Assembly: GCF_039973015.1 (NCBI RefSeq)
Contig: NZ_JBDWLT010000010.1
Coordinates: 186,001-250,000 of the forward strand
Length of the DNA stretch: 64,000 nucleotides
Direction: 5' to 3'
Source: Parvibaculum sp039973015
GTDB taxonomy: Bacteria > Pseudomonadota > Alphaproteobacteria > Parvibaculales > Parvibaculaceae
Positions 34,820 to 43,413 of this stretch are shown in pieces; the first letter of the stretch is position 1, and every line of letters starts with the position of its first letter. The position numbers were made by a program, and so were the translations under genes. The notes beneath the pieces are model-generated. The model did not search any database. It worked only from the letters and a program-made list of their open reading frames with translations, and had not been told where the DNA came from.

Positions 34820-35536
34820 ATGCGCCCTTCCGGACGTCAGCCGCACGAAATGCGGGCCGTCAGCTTCGAACCCGGCATCGCCAAGCACGCGGAAGGCTCC
34901 TGCCTCGTCCGTTTCGGCGATACCCATGTGCTTTGCACGGCAAGCCTTGAAGAGCGGGTGCCGCCGTGGCTCAAGGGCGGCGGGCAGGGCTGGGTGACGG
35001 CCGAATACGGCATGCTGCCGCGCTCCACGCATGACCGCATGCGCCGCGAAGCCTCGCAAGGCAAGCAGTCCGGCCGCACACAGGAAATCCAGCGTCTCGT
35101 TGGCCGTTCGCTGCGTGCCATCGTCGATCTGCGCGCGCTGGGCGAGCGCCAGATCAGCGTCGACTGCGACGTGCTCCAGGCCGATGGCGGCACGCGCACG
35201 GCCTCGATCACCGGCGCATGGATCGCGCTTCACCAGTGCATCGAATGGATGCGCGCTCGCTCGATGATTTCCGCTCCCGTCATCAAGGATCACGTCGCGG
35301 CAATCTCCTGCGGTATCTACAAGGGCACACCCGTATCCGATCTCGATTACGCGGAAGATTCCGATGCCGACACGGATGCGAACTTCGTCATCACCGGCTC
35401 GGGCGGAATTTGCGAAATCCAGGGCACGGCGGAAGGCGAGCCTTTCTCGGAGGAGGAATTCCTCGCGCTGCTGAAGCTCGCCAAGGCGGGCGTGAACGAT
35501 CTCGTGAAGCTTCAGAAGGAAGCCATTTCGAAATGA
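34820..35536 (+). CDS. rph: Ribonuclease PH
   Basis: RNase PH trims tRNA 3' ends phosphorolytically. The 238-residue protein begins MRPSGRQPHEMR and has SCLVRFGDTHVLCTASLEERVP, GWVTAEYGMLPRSTH, the RxxR segment GRTQEIQRLVGRSLRAIVD, and the catalytic region DADTDANFVITGSGGI. The long open frame upstream (to 34148) runs through hrcA on the other strand and is not part of the gene. It is divergent from hrcA and overlaps rdgB by 4 nt. Confidence 0.98.
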   Translation: MRPSGRQPHEMRAVSFEPGIAKHAEGSCLVRFGDTHVLCTASLEERVPPWLKGGGQGWVTAEYGMLPRSTHDRMRREASQGKQSGRTQEIQRLVGRSLRAIVDLRALGERQISVDCDVLQADGGTRTASITGAWIALHQCIEWMRARSMISAPVIKDHVAAISCGIYKGTPVSDLDYAEDSDADTDANFVITGSGGICEIQGTAEGEPFSEEEFLALLKLAKAGVNDLVKLQKEAISK

Positions 35537-36138
35537 CGCGCAAATTCGAGGGCGGCAAGCTCGTGGTCGCAAGCCACAATCCCGGCAAGGTCCGCGAGAT
35601 TGCCGACCTCCTTGCGCCTTTCGGCATCGAGACGGTTTCGGCCGGCGATCTTGATCTTGCCGAGCCCGAAGAGACGGGCGAGACCTTCCGCCAGAACGCG
35701 GAGCTGAAGGCGCATGCGGCGGCGAAGGCAGCAAACCTGCCCGCGCTCGCCGACGATAGCGGCCTTTGCGTGACCGCGCTCAACGGTGCGCCGGGTATCT
35801 ATTCCGCGCGCTGGGCGGGTCCGAACAAGGATTTCGACTTCGCAATGGAAAAGCTGCGCCGCGGCATGATCGAAGCCGGGCTCTCCGACACCTCCGCGCA
35901 TTTCATCTGCGGTCTCGCGCTCGCCTGGCCGGATGGTCATGCCGAATATTTCGAGGGGCGCGTGGACGGCGAACTCATCTGGCCACCGCGTGGTGAAAAA
36001 GGCTTCGGCTACGATCCTGTCTTCATCGCCAATGGTTACGACGTCACCTTCGGCGAAATGGAGCCGCAGGCGAAGCATGCGATTTCGCACCGCGCACACG
36101 CCTTCCGGCAACTCGTCGATGCCTGCTTCGGCAAATAG
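35533..36138 (+). CDS. rdgB: Non-canonical purine NTP pyrophosphatase (RdgB/HAM1)
   Basis: RdgB hydrolyses dITP, dXTP and ITP to keep deaminated purines out of DNA and RNA. The 201-residue protein has the substrate loop VVASHNPGKVREI, LADDSGLCVTAL with metal-binding aspartates and GEKGFGYDPVF. Its ATG overlaps the rph stop (ATGA), and its last 20 nt overlap the hemW start, a tight rph-rdgB-hemW operon as in many alphaproteobacteria. Confidence 0.97.
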   Translation: MTRKFEGGKLVVASHNPGKVREIADLLAPFGIETVSAGDLDLAEPEETGETFRQNAELKAHAAAKAANLPALADDSGLCVTALNGAPGIYSARWAGPNKDFDFAMEKLRRGMIEAGLSDTSAHFICGLALAWPDGHAEYFEGRVDGELIWPPRGEKGFGYDPVFIANGYDVTFGEMEPQAKHAISHRAHAFRQLVDACFGK

Positions 36139-37327
36139 CCCCGCCGCTCATGCACCCGGCGCCATACTGGAAAAAGAAGGTGGCGCCGGAGCCCCGGGAT
36201 TCGGCGTTTATGTGCACTGGCCCTTTTGCCAGTCAAAATGCCCTTACTGCGATTTCAATTCCCATGTCGTCGCGAACATAGATCAGGCGCGCTGGGCGCG
36301 CGCGCTCTGCCGCGAGCTGGAACATATGCGCAGCCTCGCCGGAGCGCAGCGCGTCCGATCCGTTTTCTTTGGTGGTGGCACACCCTCTCTCATGCTGCCG
36401 GAAACGGTCGATGCGGTGCTCAAGAAGATTGCATCGCTCTGGACGATGGAGGAGGGCGCCGAGATCACGCTTGAGGCGAACCCGACCAGCGTCGAGGCGG
36501 ACCGCTTCAAGGGGTACAGAGCCGCAGGCGTCAACCGGCTCTCGCTCGGTGTCCAGTCGCTTGATGACGCACAGCTTAAATTTCTCGGGAGGCTGCACTC
36601 GGCGGACGAGGCGCTCCGCGCCATCGCACTCGCGCGCGACATTTTCCCGCGTCTTTCCTTCGACCTGATTTATGCGCGGCCCGGTCAGACGAAAGACGCA
36701 TGGGAGAGCGAGCTTCGTGCCGCGCTCGCCCATGCGGCGGATCATCTTTCGCTCTACCAGCTCACCATTGAGCCGGACACCGCATTTGCGCGCCTCTACG
36801 AGAAGGGCGCCTTCGTGTTGCCGGAAGACGAGGAGGCGGCGGAAATGTATGCGCTGACAGCCGATATCTGCGCCGAAGCCGGATTATCCGCCTACGAAGT
36901 ATCGAACTATGCCGCGTCCGGCGCCGCCTCGCGCCACAATCTCGTCTATTGGCGCTATGGCGATTATGCGGGCGTCGGGCCCGGGGCGCATGGCCGCATC
37001 ACTTCAGGTGAAAAGCGCCTTGCCACCCGCGCACGGCGCATGCCCGGCGACTGGATCGATGCCGTCGAGCGCGAAGGCCACGGGCTCGAAGCCGTGGAAG
37101 AAATTGCACCGGCAGAGCAGGGCGATGAGATGGTGCTTATGGGGTTGCGTCTGCAAGAAGGCGTCTCGCTTGCGCGTCACGCGCGCCTCGCGGGGCGGGA
37201 AATTTCACCTGTCCGCATCGAGGCGCTCGTCGCGGACGATCTGCTCGCCGTGGAGGGTGACATTATCCGCGCGACATCCGAAGGCCGGATGCTGCTCGAC
37301 GCCGTTCTCGCCCGATTGCTCGCGTAA
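36119..37327 (+). CDS. hemW: Heme chaperone HemW (radical SAM)
   Basis: HemW is a radical-SAM protein related to HemN that inserts heme into respiratory enzymes; true HemN activity is not expected. The 402-residue protein has the cluster motif CxxxCxxC in HWPFCQSKCPYCDFNSH, FFGGGTPSLM and the TEQ-like SLYQLTIEPDTAFA. The third residue after the last cysteine (F-N-S-H) follows HemW and not the HemN pattern, which has an extra Cys. The start at 36119 overlaps rdgB by 20 nt; other ATGs further upstream are out of family. Confidence 0.94.
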   Translation: MPASANSPAAHAPGAILEKEGGAGAPGFGVYVHWPFCQSKCPYCDFNSHVVANIDQARWARALCRELEHMRSLAGAQRVRSVFFGGGTPSLMLPETVDAVLKKIASLWTMEEGAEITLEANPTSVEADRFKGYRAAGVNRLSLGVQSLDDAQLKFLGRLHSADEALRAIALARDIFPRLSFDLIYARPGQTKDAWESELRAALAHAADHLSLYQLTIEPDTAFARLYEKGAFVLPEDEEAAEMYALTADICAEAGLSAYEVSNYAASGAASRHNLVYWRYGDYAGVGPGAHGRITSGEKRLATRARRMPGDWIDAVEREGHGLEAVEEIAPAEQGDEMVLMGLRLQEGVSLARHARLAGREISPVRIEALVADDLLAVEGDIIRATSEGRMLLDAVLARLLA

Positions 37328-37332
37328 GACCT

Positions 37333-38610
37333 TCAGAAAACCTGCGGCTGGAAGCTCGTCGGTGCCGGATCGATCACGACGGCGCCGCCCGGCCTGATTT
37401 CAAGCACGGCAAGGCCCCGCTCGGTGCTGCCATCCGGCATGAAGCGGAAGATACCGTCGACGCCCGCAAAACCGTCTGGATTGGTCAGCGCTTCCGGCCT
37501 GAAGCGTTCGCTGCGCGGCAATGTCGACAATGCGATCGCAAGGCTTACCGCATCATAGCCGAGGCTGGCGATACGCGGCGGCGTCGAGCCATAGGCGCGA
37601 CGGTAGCGGATCAGGAACTGGTCATGTCCTTCCGGCGGCGGTGCGGGATACCACGCGCCGTTGAGCGGCGGTTCGCGCGTGAGCGACGGGTCGTCCCAGA
37701 GCCCTGTGCCCAGAAATTTCACGTCGCGCGGATCGACATCGTAATAGGGCAGCAGCGGCGCCAGCGATTTCAGTTCCGAACCGCCTTCGGGCAGGAAGAC
37801 CGCGTGATAGTTACCGCCGCCATAGGCGCTCGCGACGCGCTGCGCCGGGTCATACATGCCTTGTGCGTTTGAAGGATAGCTCGCACTCGCGACCACTTCG
37901 CCTGTCCGTGCCGATACGGCCTGCTGGAAGGCGGCGCGCACACGATTGCCATAGGTGCCTTGCGGATAGAGCGCCGCATAGCGCGTGATGCCTTGCAGCG
38001 TCGCATAATCGACGATGCGGTCCACGTCTTCGTCTAGCGGGAAGGACAGAAGATGCACATTGCCGCCGCCGACGGAGCTGTCGGAAGAAAAAGCCACGAC
38101 AGGCACGTTGACGTTCGCGGCAAGCTGTCCCACCGCGGAAACTTCCTCGGCGAAAAGGGGCCCGAGAATGAGGTCGGCACCCGCGTCGAGCGCTTCTTTC
38201 GCCGCGCGTCTGGCCCCGTCCGCCGAGCCGCCGGTTGACTTGGGCATCAGCAGGATGTTGCCGCGGTCGAACTCGAAGAGCGCGAGCTGCGCCGCATTGT
38301 AGAGCGCATTGGAAAGCGTACGCACATTCTGCCGCGATGAATTGAAAGGCAGCAGCAGCGCAACGCGGATGGGCTCTTCGCCCGCCATATAGGCGGGGTT
38401 GTAGAAGCGCGAGGGGTCGCGCGTATAGGCCGGTTTCTCCGCGATGGGCGGCGGCGTCACTTCCACCTTGGGCGGCGGCGTCACCTGCGGCGGCGGCCCG
38501 GGCTGGCGGTTTCCGCCACAGGCGGCGAGCGTCAGCGCCATGCCGAGAAAGAGCGCCGCCCTCGTGGCATTCAAGAGGCCGGGGCGGGCGGAAGCTGCGG
38601 GTTTTGTCAC
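37333..38610 (-). CDS. LpoA-like penicillin-binding-protein activator lipoprotein
   Basis: A 425-residue lipoprotein with a periplasmic-binding (Leu/Ile/Val-type) fold, the 'penicillin-binding protein activator' family related to the C-terminal half of E. coli LpoA. The GTG at 38610 has AGGA seven bases before it and gives a 31-residue signal ending LTLAAC. Starts at 38640 and 38664 would add an odd leader. A Pro-rich linker (PPPQVTPPPKVEVTPPP) follows, then IRVALLLPFNSS. It lacks the N-terminal TPR half of LpoA. It is divergent from rsmI, as lpoA is beside rsmI in E. coli. Confidence 0.9.
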   Translation of the reverse strand: MTKPAASARPGLLNATRAALFLGMALTLAACGGNRQPGPPPQVTPPPKVEVTPPPIAEKPAYTRDPSRFYNPAYMAGEEPIRVALLLPFNSSRQNVRTLSNALYNAAQLALFEFDRGNILLMPKSTGGSADGARRAAKEALDAGADLILGPLFAEEVSAVGQLAANVNVPVVAFSSDSSVGGGNVHLLSFPLDEDVDRIVDYATLQGITRYAALYPQGTYGNRVRAAFQQAVSARTGEVVASASYPSNAQGMYDPAQRVASAYGGGNYHAVFLPEGGSELKSLAPLLPYYDVDPRDVKFLGTGLWDDPSLTREPPLNGAWYPAPPPEGHDQFLIRYRRAYGSTPPRIASLGYDAVSLAIALSTLPRSERFRPEALTNPDGFAGVDGIFRFMPDGSTERGLAVLEIRPGGAVVIDPAPTSFQPQVF

Positions 38611-38767
38611 CGGATTTTCCTGAAAAACGACGCGAAACATGCGAATGCGGAGGGTACCGGGCACTCCCGCTCAAGTAAACACACGTAAGGCCTCGCGCGC
38701 TTTGCTGGTTAACCGCGGCCTTCATCGGGCCGTTGCCAAATCGCCCCGTCGGGGCCAAGGTCGCGCC

Positions 38768-39640
38768 ATGGAGAAGACCGAAGAAAAAATCACCTTGTCG
38801 CCGCGCCTCGCGCCCGGCCTCTATGTGACGGCGACCCCCATCGGCAATGCGGGCGACATTACGCTGCGCGCGCTCGACGTGCTGGGCCGCGCCGATCTGG
38901 TGCTTTGCGAGGATACGCGGGTAACGGCGAAGCTCTTCGCCATTCACGGGATTTCGGCGAAGACCGCCCCCTATCACGACCATAATGCAGCCGAGATGCG
39001 CCCCCGCGTTATGCGTCGTCTGGAGGCGGGTGAGGCGGTCGCGCTGGTCTCGGATGCGGGCACGCCGCTGGTCTCCGATCCGGGGCTGAAGCTCGTGCGC
39101 GAGGCGCTGGACGCAGGCCATAACGTGACTGCGCTGCCCGGCGCGTCTTCCGTTCTCGCCGCCCTGACGCTGGCGGGCCTGCCGACGGACCGTTTTTTCT
39201 TTGCGGGTTTCCTTCCCGCGAAGCAGGAGGCGCGCCGCAAGGAGCTCACGGAAATGGGCCAGATTCCCTCGACGCTCGTCTTTCTTGAAAGCGCGAACCG
39301 CCTCGAAGCCTCGCTCGCGGATATGGCGGCCGCGCTCGGCTCCCGCGAGGCGGCGGTGACGCGCGAACTGACCAAGAAATTCGAGGAGGTGCGGCGCGGA
39401 ACCCTCGCCGAACTCGCCACGCATTATGCCGATGCGGGCGCGCCGAAAGGCGAAATCGTGATCGTCGTCGGCCCGCCGGAAAAGCGCGCCGCGCTCTGCG
39501 CGCATGAGGTCGATGCCATGATCGAGAATGCGCTCCGCCGCGCCTCGCTGAAGGATGCGGTCGCCGAAGTTGTATCTGTTACGGGCCTTCCGCGCCGCGA
39601 AATCTATGCCCGCGCGCTCGAGCTCTCCGGGGCGAAATAA
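38768..39640 (+). CDS. rsmI: 16S rRNA (cytidine(1402)-2'-O)-methyltransferase
   Basis: RsmI adds the 2'-O-methyl group at C1402 in the ribosome decoding centre. The 290-residue tetrapyrrole-methylase-fold protein has TPIGNAGDITLRALDVL, LVLCEDTRVTAKLF, VALVSDAGTPLVSDPG and LPGASSVLAALTLAGLP. The start at 38768 fits the fold; the frame is open to 38639. It is divergent from the lpoA-like gene and one base before yraN. Confidence 0.97.
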   Translation: MEKTEEKITLSPRLAPGLYVTATPIGNAGDITLRALDVLGRADLVLCEDTRVTAKLFAIHGISAKTAPYHDHNAAEMRPRVMRRLEAGEAVALVSDAGTPLVSDPGLKLVREALDAGHNVTALPGASSVLAALTLAGLPTDRFFFAGFLPAKQEARRKELTEMGQIPSTLVFLESANRLEASLADMAAALGSREAAVTRELTKKFEEVRRGTLAELATHYADAGAPKGEIVIVVGPPEKRAALCAHEVDAMIENALRRASLKDAVAEVVSVTGLPRREIYARALELSGAK

Positions 39641-39641
39641 G

Positions 39642-40016
39642 GTGGCGCGGCGGCGCGGCGATGCCGCCACGGGCCGCGCCGCCTATCGCCTTGGCCTGCG
39701 CGCGGAGGCCTTTGCCGCCTTCATGTTCCGCCTCAAGGGCTACCGCATTCTTGCCCGCCGCCTGAAAACGCCCGCCGGCGAAATCGACATGGTGGTGCGT
39801 CGCGGAGGAAGCCTCGCCATCGTCGAGGTGAAGGCGAGGGCGCAGGGCGAGGCGGTGGAGGCGATCCTGCCCCGCCAGCAGCGCAGGCTGGAGCGCGCCG
39901 CCGCGCATTTCCTCGGCCGCAATCCTGCCCTCGCCGGCCTCGATCTCCGCTTCGATGTGGTCCTTGTCGCGCCCGGCCGCCTGCCGCAACATCTCGCCGA
40001 TGCCTGGCGGCCATAA
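39642..40016 (+). CDS. yraN: UPF0102 protein (YraN family)
   Basis: A 124-residue YraN-family protein with a PD-(D/E)xK nuclease-like fold: GEIDMVVRRG and LAIVEVKAR provide the D, E and K of the predicted catalytic site. Its activity is unproven. The start is GTG at 39642, two bases after the rsmI stop, so it is coupled to rsmI; the ORF is open further upstream but overlaps rsmI. As in E. coli, it sits with rsmI, an lpoA-like gene and a BON-domain lipoprotein. Confidence 0.94.
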   Translation: MARRRGDAATGRAAYRLGLRAEAFAAFMFRLKGYRILARRLKTPAGEIDMVVRRGGSLAIVEVKARAQGEAVEAILPRQQRRLERAAAHFLGRNPALAGLDLRFDVVLVAPGRLPQHLADAWRP

Positions 40017-40075
40017 TCTCGCCGCAGCTTGCCGCTCATTCTCCGCCCGACGAAACTCATTCACGGGGATTGAAG

Positions 40076-40669
40076 ATGCGCAAGCCCTTCGCGCTGTTCG
40101 CTGTTACGGCTTTTTCGCTCGCGGTATTTTCTCTGGGTGCCTGTGTGCCCCTGATCGCGGCAGGCGGCGGCGCGGCAATGGTCGGCGCCTCGCAGGATCG
40201 CGGGCTCGAACAGGCGGTGGACGACAACGAGATCGCGTTCGAAATAAACCGGAAGCTTCTCGCAAAACATTCGAACCTTTATTCCGGTGTCTCCACACAG
40301 GTGCGCAAGGGCAGGGTGCTCCTCACCGGCCGCGTGCCCGCGCAGGAAGACCGCATTGCTGTCACGCGCCTTGTCTGGACCATCGGCGGCGTGAAAGAGG
40401 TCATCAACGAACTGGCGACCGGACAGGATGGCAGCTTTTCGCAATCGGTAAGCGACACGACGATCACGACCAAATTGCGCGCGCGCCTCACTGGCGACAG
40501 CAATGTCAGCGGCCTCAACTATTCGATAGAGACATCGAATGGCGTGATCTACCTGATGGGGACCGCGCTCGATCAGGCTGAGCTCGACCGCGTCATAGCC
40601 CATGCGCGCGATATCAATGGCGTGCGCAACGTCATTTCCTATGTCGAGGTGAAAGACCGCGCGAACTGA
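40076..40669 (+). CDS. BON-domain lipoprotein (DolP/YraP-like)
   Basis: A 197-residue lipoprotein with lipobox LGAC (cysteine at 23) and two BON domains (about 45-112 and 118-190; phospholipid-binding, as in GVKEVINELATG and GVRNVISYVEV). This is the layout of DolP (YraP), an outer-membrane-integrity protein that marks the division site in E. coli. The start at 40076 follows a GGGGA run; an in-frame TTG at 40070 is less likely. The third gene of the rsmI-yraN run. Confidence 0.92.
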   Translation: MRKPFALFAVTAFSLAVFSLGACVPLIAAGGGAAMVGASQDRGLEQAVDDNEIAFEINRKLLAKHSNLYSGVSTQVRKGRVLLTGRVPAQEDRIAVTRLVWTIGGVKEVINELATGQDGSFSQSVSDTTITTKLRARLTGDSNVSGLNYSIETSNGVIYLMGTALDQAELDRVIAHARDINGVRNVISYVEVKDRAN

Positions 40670-40727
40670 ACGCCGGTCTCATTTCGGTGCTTGCCGCGCT
40701 TCTCCTTTCCGCGTCATGATGGTTGTC

Positions 40728-41576
40728 ATGTCGGAACGCGAAAGACAGCTGGAGCGCGAATTGCGCGCGGCGGGCAAGATGCCTGACGCGGAACTCGATA
40801 TCGCCTCGCTCGCGCTGGCGCTCGCGGCATGCGACCGCCCGGAAATTTCACTCGACGGCTATCGCGCGCATCTCGATGAAATCGTTGCCGCCGCGCGCTG
40901 CGCGCTGGACGAAAATGCGTCGATGCCCTGCGGTGTCGCCGCAGGTGTGCTGTCGGGCGTGATCTCGGGCCGCTTTCATTATCTGGGCGATGCCGAAACC
41001 TATGAAGATCCGCGCAATGCGAACCTCGCTCATGTGATCGACCGGCGCAAAGGTCTTCCCGTGACGCTCGGCATTCTCTATCTGCATGTCGGCGCGAAAA
41101 TCGGCCTCGATCTTTCGGGCCTGAATTTTCCGGGTCATTTTGTGCTGCGCCTGCAAGGCGCGGGCGAGGCCGTGGTGCTCGACCCCTTCAATGGCGGGCA
41201 GACGCTCTCGCCGGCCGATCTTCTCTCGGTGCTGCGCGGTGTCGAGGGGCCGGAAGCGCGCCTCACGCCGGAAGCCTGCGAGGCCGTTTCCCCGCGTGAC
41301 ATCCTGCTTCGTCTTGAAAACAATATTCTGACCCGCGCGATCAGGGCGGGTGAGTTCGCGCGTGCCCGCGAGGTCGTGACGCGCATGATCTGGCTCGCTC
41401 CGCATCGCGCCGGTCTCCGCTTCGAACTTGGCCGCCTTGAAGTCCATGCCGGCCATATGGGCGCGGCGGCGGATGCCTTCGAGACCTGCAAGGATATTGC
41501 GGCCGATATCGGCGAGACGCGGATTGCAGGCATGGCCGAGGAGGCGCTTCGCCGCCTCAAGACGAAGCTCAACTAG
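40728..41576 (+). CDS. SirB1/transglutaminase-like TPR protein
   Basis: A 282-residue protein of the SirB1/YchA family, with a transglutaminase-like fold in the first two thirds and TPR-like helices at the end. The family core is VIDRRKGLPVTLGILYL, GLNFPGHFVLRL and VLDPFNGGQ, whose His and Asp would match the catalytic positions; a matching cysteine is not obvious, so it is probably not a peptidase. The role is unknown. The start at 40728 or 40716 cannot be separated. It overlaps marC tail-to-tail by 8 nt. Confidence 0.9.
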   Translation: MSERERQLERELRAAGKMPDAELDIASLALALAACDRPEISLDGYRAHLDEIVAAARCALDENASMPCGVAAGVLSGVISGRFHYLGDAETYEDPRNANLAHVIDRRKGLPVTLGILYLHVGAKIGLDLSGLNFPGHFVLRLQGAGEAVVLDPFNGGQTLSPADLLSVLRGVEGPEARLTPEACEAVSPRDILLRLENNILTRAIRAGEFARAREVVTRMIWLAPHRAGLRFELGRLEVHAGHMGAAADAFETCKDIAADIGETRIAGMAEEALRRLKTKLN

Positions 41577-42261
41577 GCGGCGCCATTGGCAGGCTTCGAA
41601 CGTAGCCGAGATAGGTATTGGCCGCATCGCCAAGCCCCGTCAGCACCATTTCGACCCCGATGGTCGCAACGATAATGCCCATCAGCCGCGTCACCACATT
41701 GAGATTGGTCGCGCCCATGTAGTGCACGATGCGCTGCGCCTGCGTAAACGAAATATAGCTCAGCGCGGCGACGGCGCCGAAAGCGGCAATCGACATCAAT
41801 GTATAGAGCAGGTTGGGATTCGCCGAAAAACTCACCGCCGTGGCGATGGTGCCGGGCCCCGCGATCATCGGCACCGCGAGCGGTGACACGGCAACCGAGA
41901 GCTGCGCCTGCAGCACTTCCGGCGGAACGTCGTCATTTCCCTCTACCTCCTCGGGAACGTGTACGCCCGATGAGTGCCCCTGCAGCATCTGATAGCCGAT
42001 CATCGCCACCAGAATGCCGCCCGCGATCCGGAGCGCGGCCATCGTCACGCCGAACATCTCGAAAATGAGCTTGCCCGCCACGCTGAACAGGATCACGACG
42101 CCAAGCGCAATCAAAACGCTGTTCCGCGCGATCCTGAGCTTCACGCTGCGCCGGTCGCCCGCAGTGAGCGCAATGAAAACGGGGGTGTTCGCCAGCGGAT
42201 TGGCGATGGCGAAATAGCCGGCAAAGCAGGTAATGCCGAAAGTGATTGCATCCTGAAGCAT
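41569..42261 (-). CDS. MarC family membrane protein
   Basis: A 230-residue integral membrane protein of the MarC/UPF0056 family with six hydrophobic segments. It begins ITFGITCFAGYFAIANPLANTP, the typical first helix with its Asn-Pro pair, and repeats the pattern VAVSPLAVPMIAGPGTIATAV in the second half. Despite its name, MarC is not shown to confer drug resistance; transport is presumed. The start at 42261 fits the family better than 42345. It is divergent from gshB. Confidence 0.93.
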   Translation of the reverse strand: MLQDAITFGITCFAGYFAIANPLANTPVFIALTAGDRRSVKLRIARNSVLIALGVVILFSVAGKLIFEMFGVTMAALRIAGGILVAMIGYQMLQGHSSGVHVPEEVEGNDDVPPEVLQAQLSVAVSPLAVPMIAGPGTIATAVSFSANPNLLYTLMSIAAFGAVAALSYISFTQAQRIVHYMGATNLNVVTRLMGIIVATIGVEMVLTGLGDAANTYLGYVRSLPMAPPS

Positions 42262-42321
42262 GGGCAGTGGGGATCCTGTCTGGATGGGGCGTTTCGAGGG
42301 TCTTCTATTCCTCTCCCCGGC

Positions 42322-42351
42322 GCAAGGATGAGCAAAGATGGGCAAGGATGA
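42322..42351. repeat. 10-bp tandem repeat upstream of gshB
   Basis: Three consecutive 10-bp units, GCAAGGATGA, GCAAAGATGG and GCAAGGATGA, lie in the divergent region between marC and gshB. Two of the three are identical. The period of about one helical turn would suit a binding protein, but no known operator matches. Confidence 0.7.
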
Positions 42352-42447
42352 GCGGGCACAAGAGGGCGCGGATCCTTCGGAAAAGAGAGCCTCTGGTCTT
42401 TTGGCTCCCGAAGTCCCATCTTCACGCGAATTGAGGCAATAACCCGG

Positions 42448-43413
42448 ATGAAGGACGAACCCCGCATGTGCGCCAGCAAGCTTTCAGTGGCCATCCAGAT
42501 GGACCCCGTCCAGCACATCAATATCAACGCGGATTCGACCTTCGCCCTCGGGCTGGAGGCGCAGTCGCGCGGCCACAAGCTCTTCTATTACGAGCCGCAC
42601 GAGCTCTCGATGCGCGACGGCCGCGCCTATGCGCAGATGCGCCCGCTCACGCTTCGCCGCGAGACCGGCAATCATTCGACACTCGGCAGCCGTGAAAAGG
42701 TTTTTCTCGAAGAGGTCGACGTGGTGCTGATGCGTCAGGATCCGCCCTTCGACATGAGCTACATCACGGCGACGCATATCCTCGAAACCGCCCATCCGAA
42801 AACGCTCGTCGTGAACGATCCGGCCGAAGTTCGCAACGCGCCGGAAAAGCTTTTCGCCGTCCGCTTCAAGGGCCTCCTTCCGCCGACGCTCATCAGCCGC
42901 GATCCGGGCGAAATCCGCGACTTCCGCAAGGAGTTCGGCGACATCATCGTGAAACCGCTTTTCGGCAATGGCGGCGTGGGCGTCTTCCGCATTCGCGAGG
43001 GCGACGAGAACCTGAACTCGCTTCTCGAAATGTTCGGCCAGATGAATCGCGAACCTGTCATCGTGCAGCGCTATCTGCCGGAAGTCCGTCAGGGCGACAA
43101 GCGCATCATCCTCGTGGACGGCAAGCCCGTCGGTGCGATCAATCGTGTGCCGGCCGAGGGCGAGGCGCGCTCCAACATGCATGTCGGCGGCCGCGCCGAG
43201 AAATGGATGCTGACGAAGCGCGAAAGCGAGATCTGCGAAATCATCGGCCCCGAGCTGAAGGCGCGCGGATTGATCTTCGTCGGCATCGATGTGATCGGCG
43301 ATTACCTCACCGAAATCAACGTGACCTCACCGACCGGCATTCAGGAGATCGACCGTTTCGACAATGCCAATCTCTCCGGCCTCGTCTGGGACGCGATCGA
43401 GGCACGCCTCTGA
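42448..43413 (+). CDS. gshB: Glutathione synthetase
   Basis: GshB joins gamma-glutamylcysteine and glycine with ATP to form glutathione. The 321-residue ATP-grasp protein has AIQMDPVQHININADSTFAL, KPLFGNGGVGVFRI and the metal-binding end EINVTSPTGIQEIDRF. The start at 42448 is taken; a second Met (42466) would trim six residues. Its last 87 coding bases lie antisense to the end of the FkbM gene. gshB near yraN and rsmI is a typical alphaproteobacterial layout. Confidence 0.96.
   Translation: MKDEPRMCASKLSVAIQMDPVQHININADSTFALGLEAQSRGHKLFYYEPHELSMRDGRAYAQMRPLTLRRETGNHSTLGSREKVFLEEVDVVLMRQDPPFDMSYITATHILETAHPKTLVVNDPAEVRNAPEKLFAVRFKGLLPPTLISRDPGEIRDFRKEFGDIIVKPLFGNGGVGVFRIREGDENLNSLLEMFGQMNREPVIVQRYLPEVRQGDKRIILVDGKPVGAINRVPAEGEARSNMHVGGRAEKWMLTKRESEICEIIGPELKARGLIFVGIDVIGDYLTEINVTSPTGIQEIDRFDNANLSGLVWDAIEARL

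Noticed and set aside
38611..38664. ATG starts at 38664 and 38640 for the LpoA-like lipoprotein
   Set aside because: They add an odd leader before the signal peptide; the GTG at 38610 has a well-placed AGGA site and gives a normal signal length.
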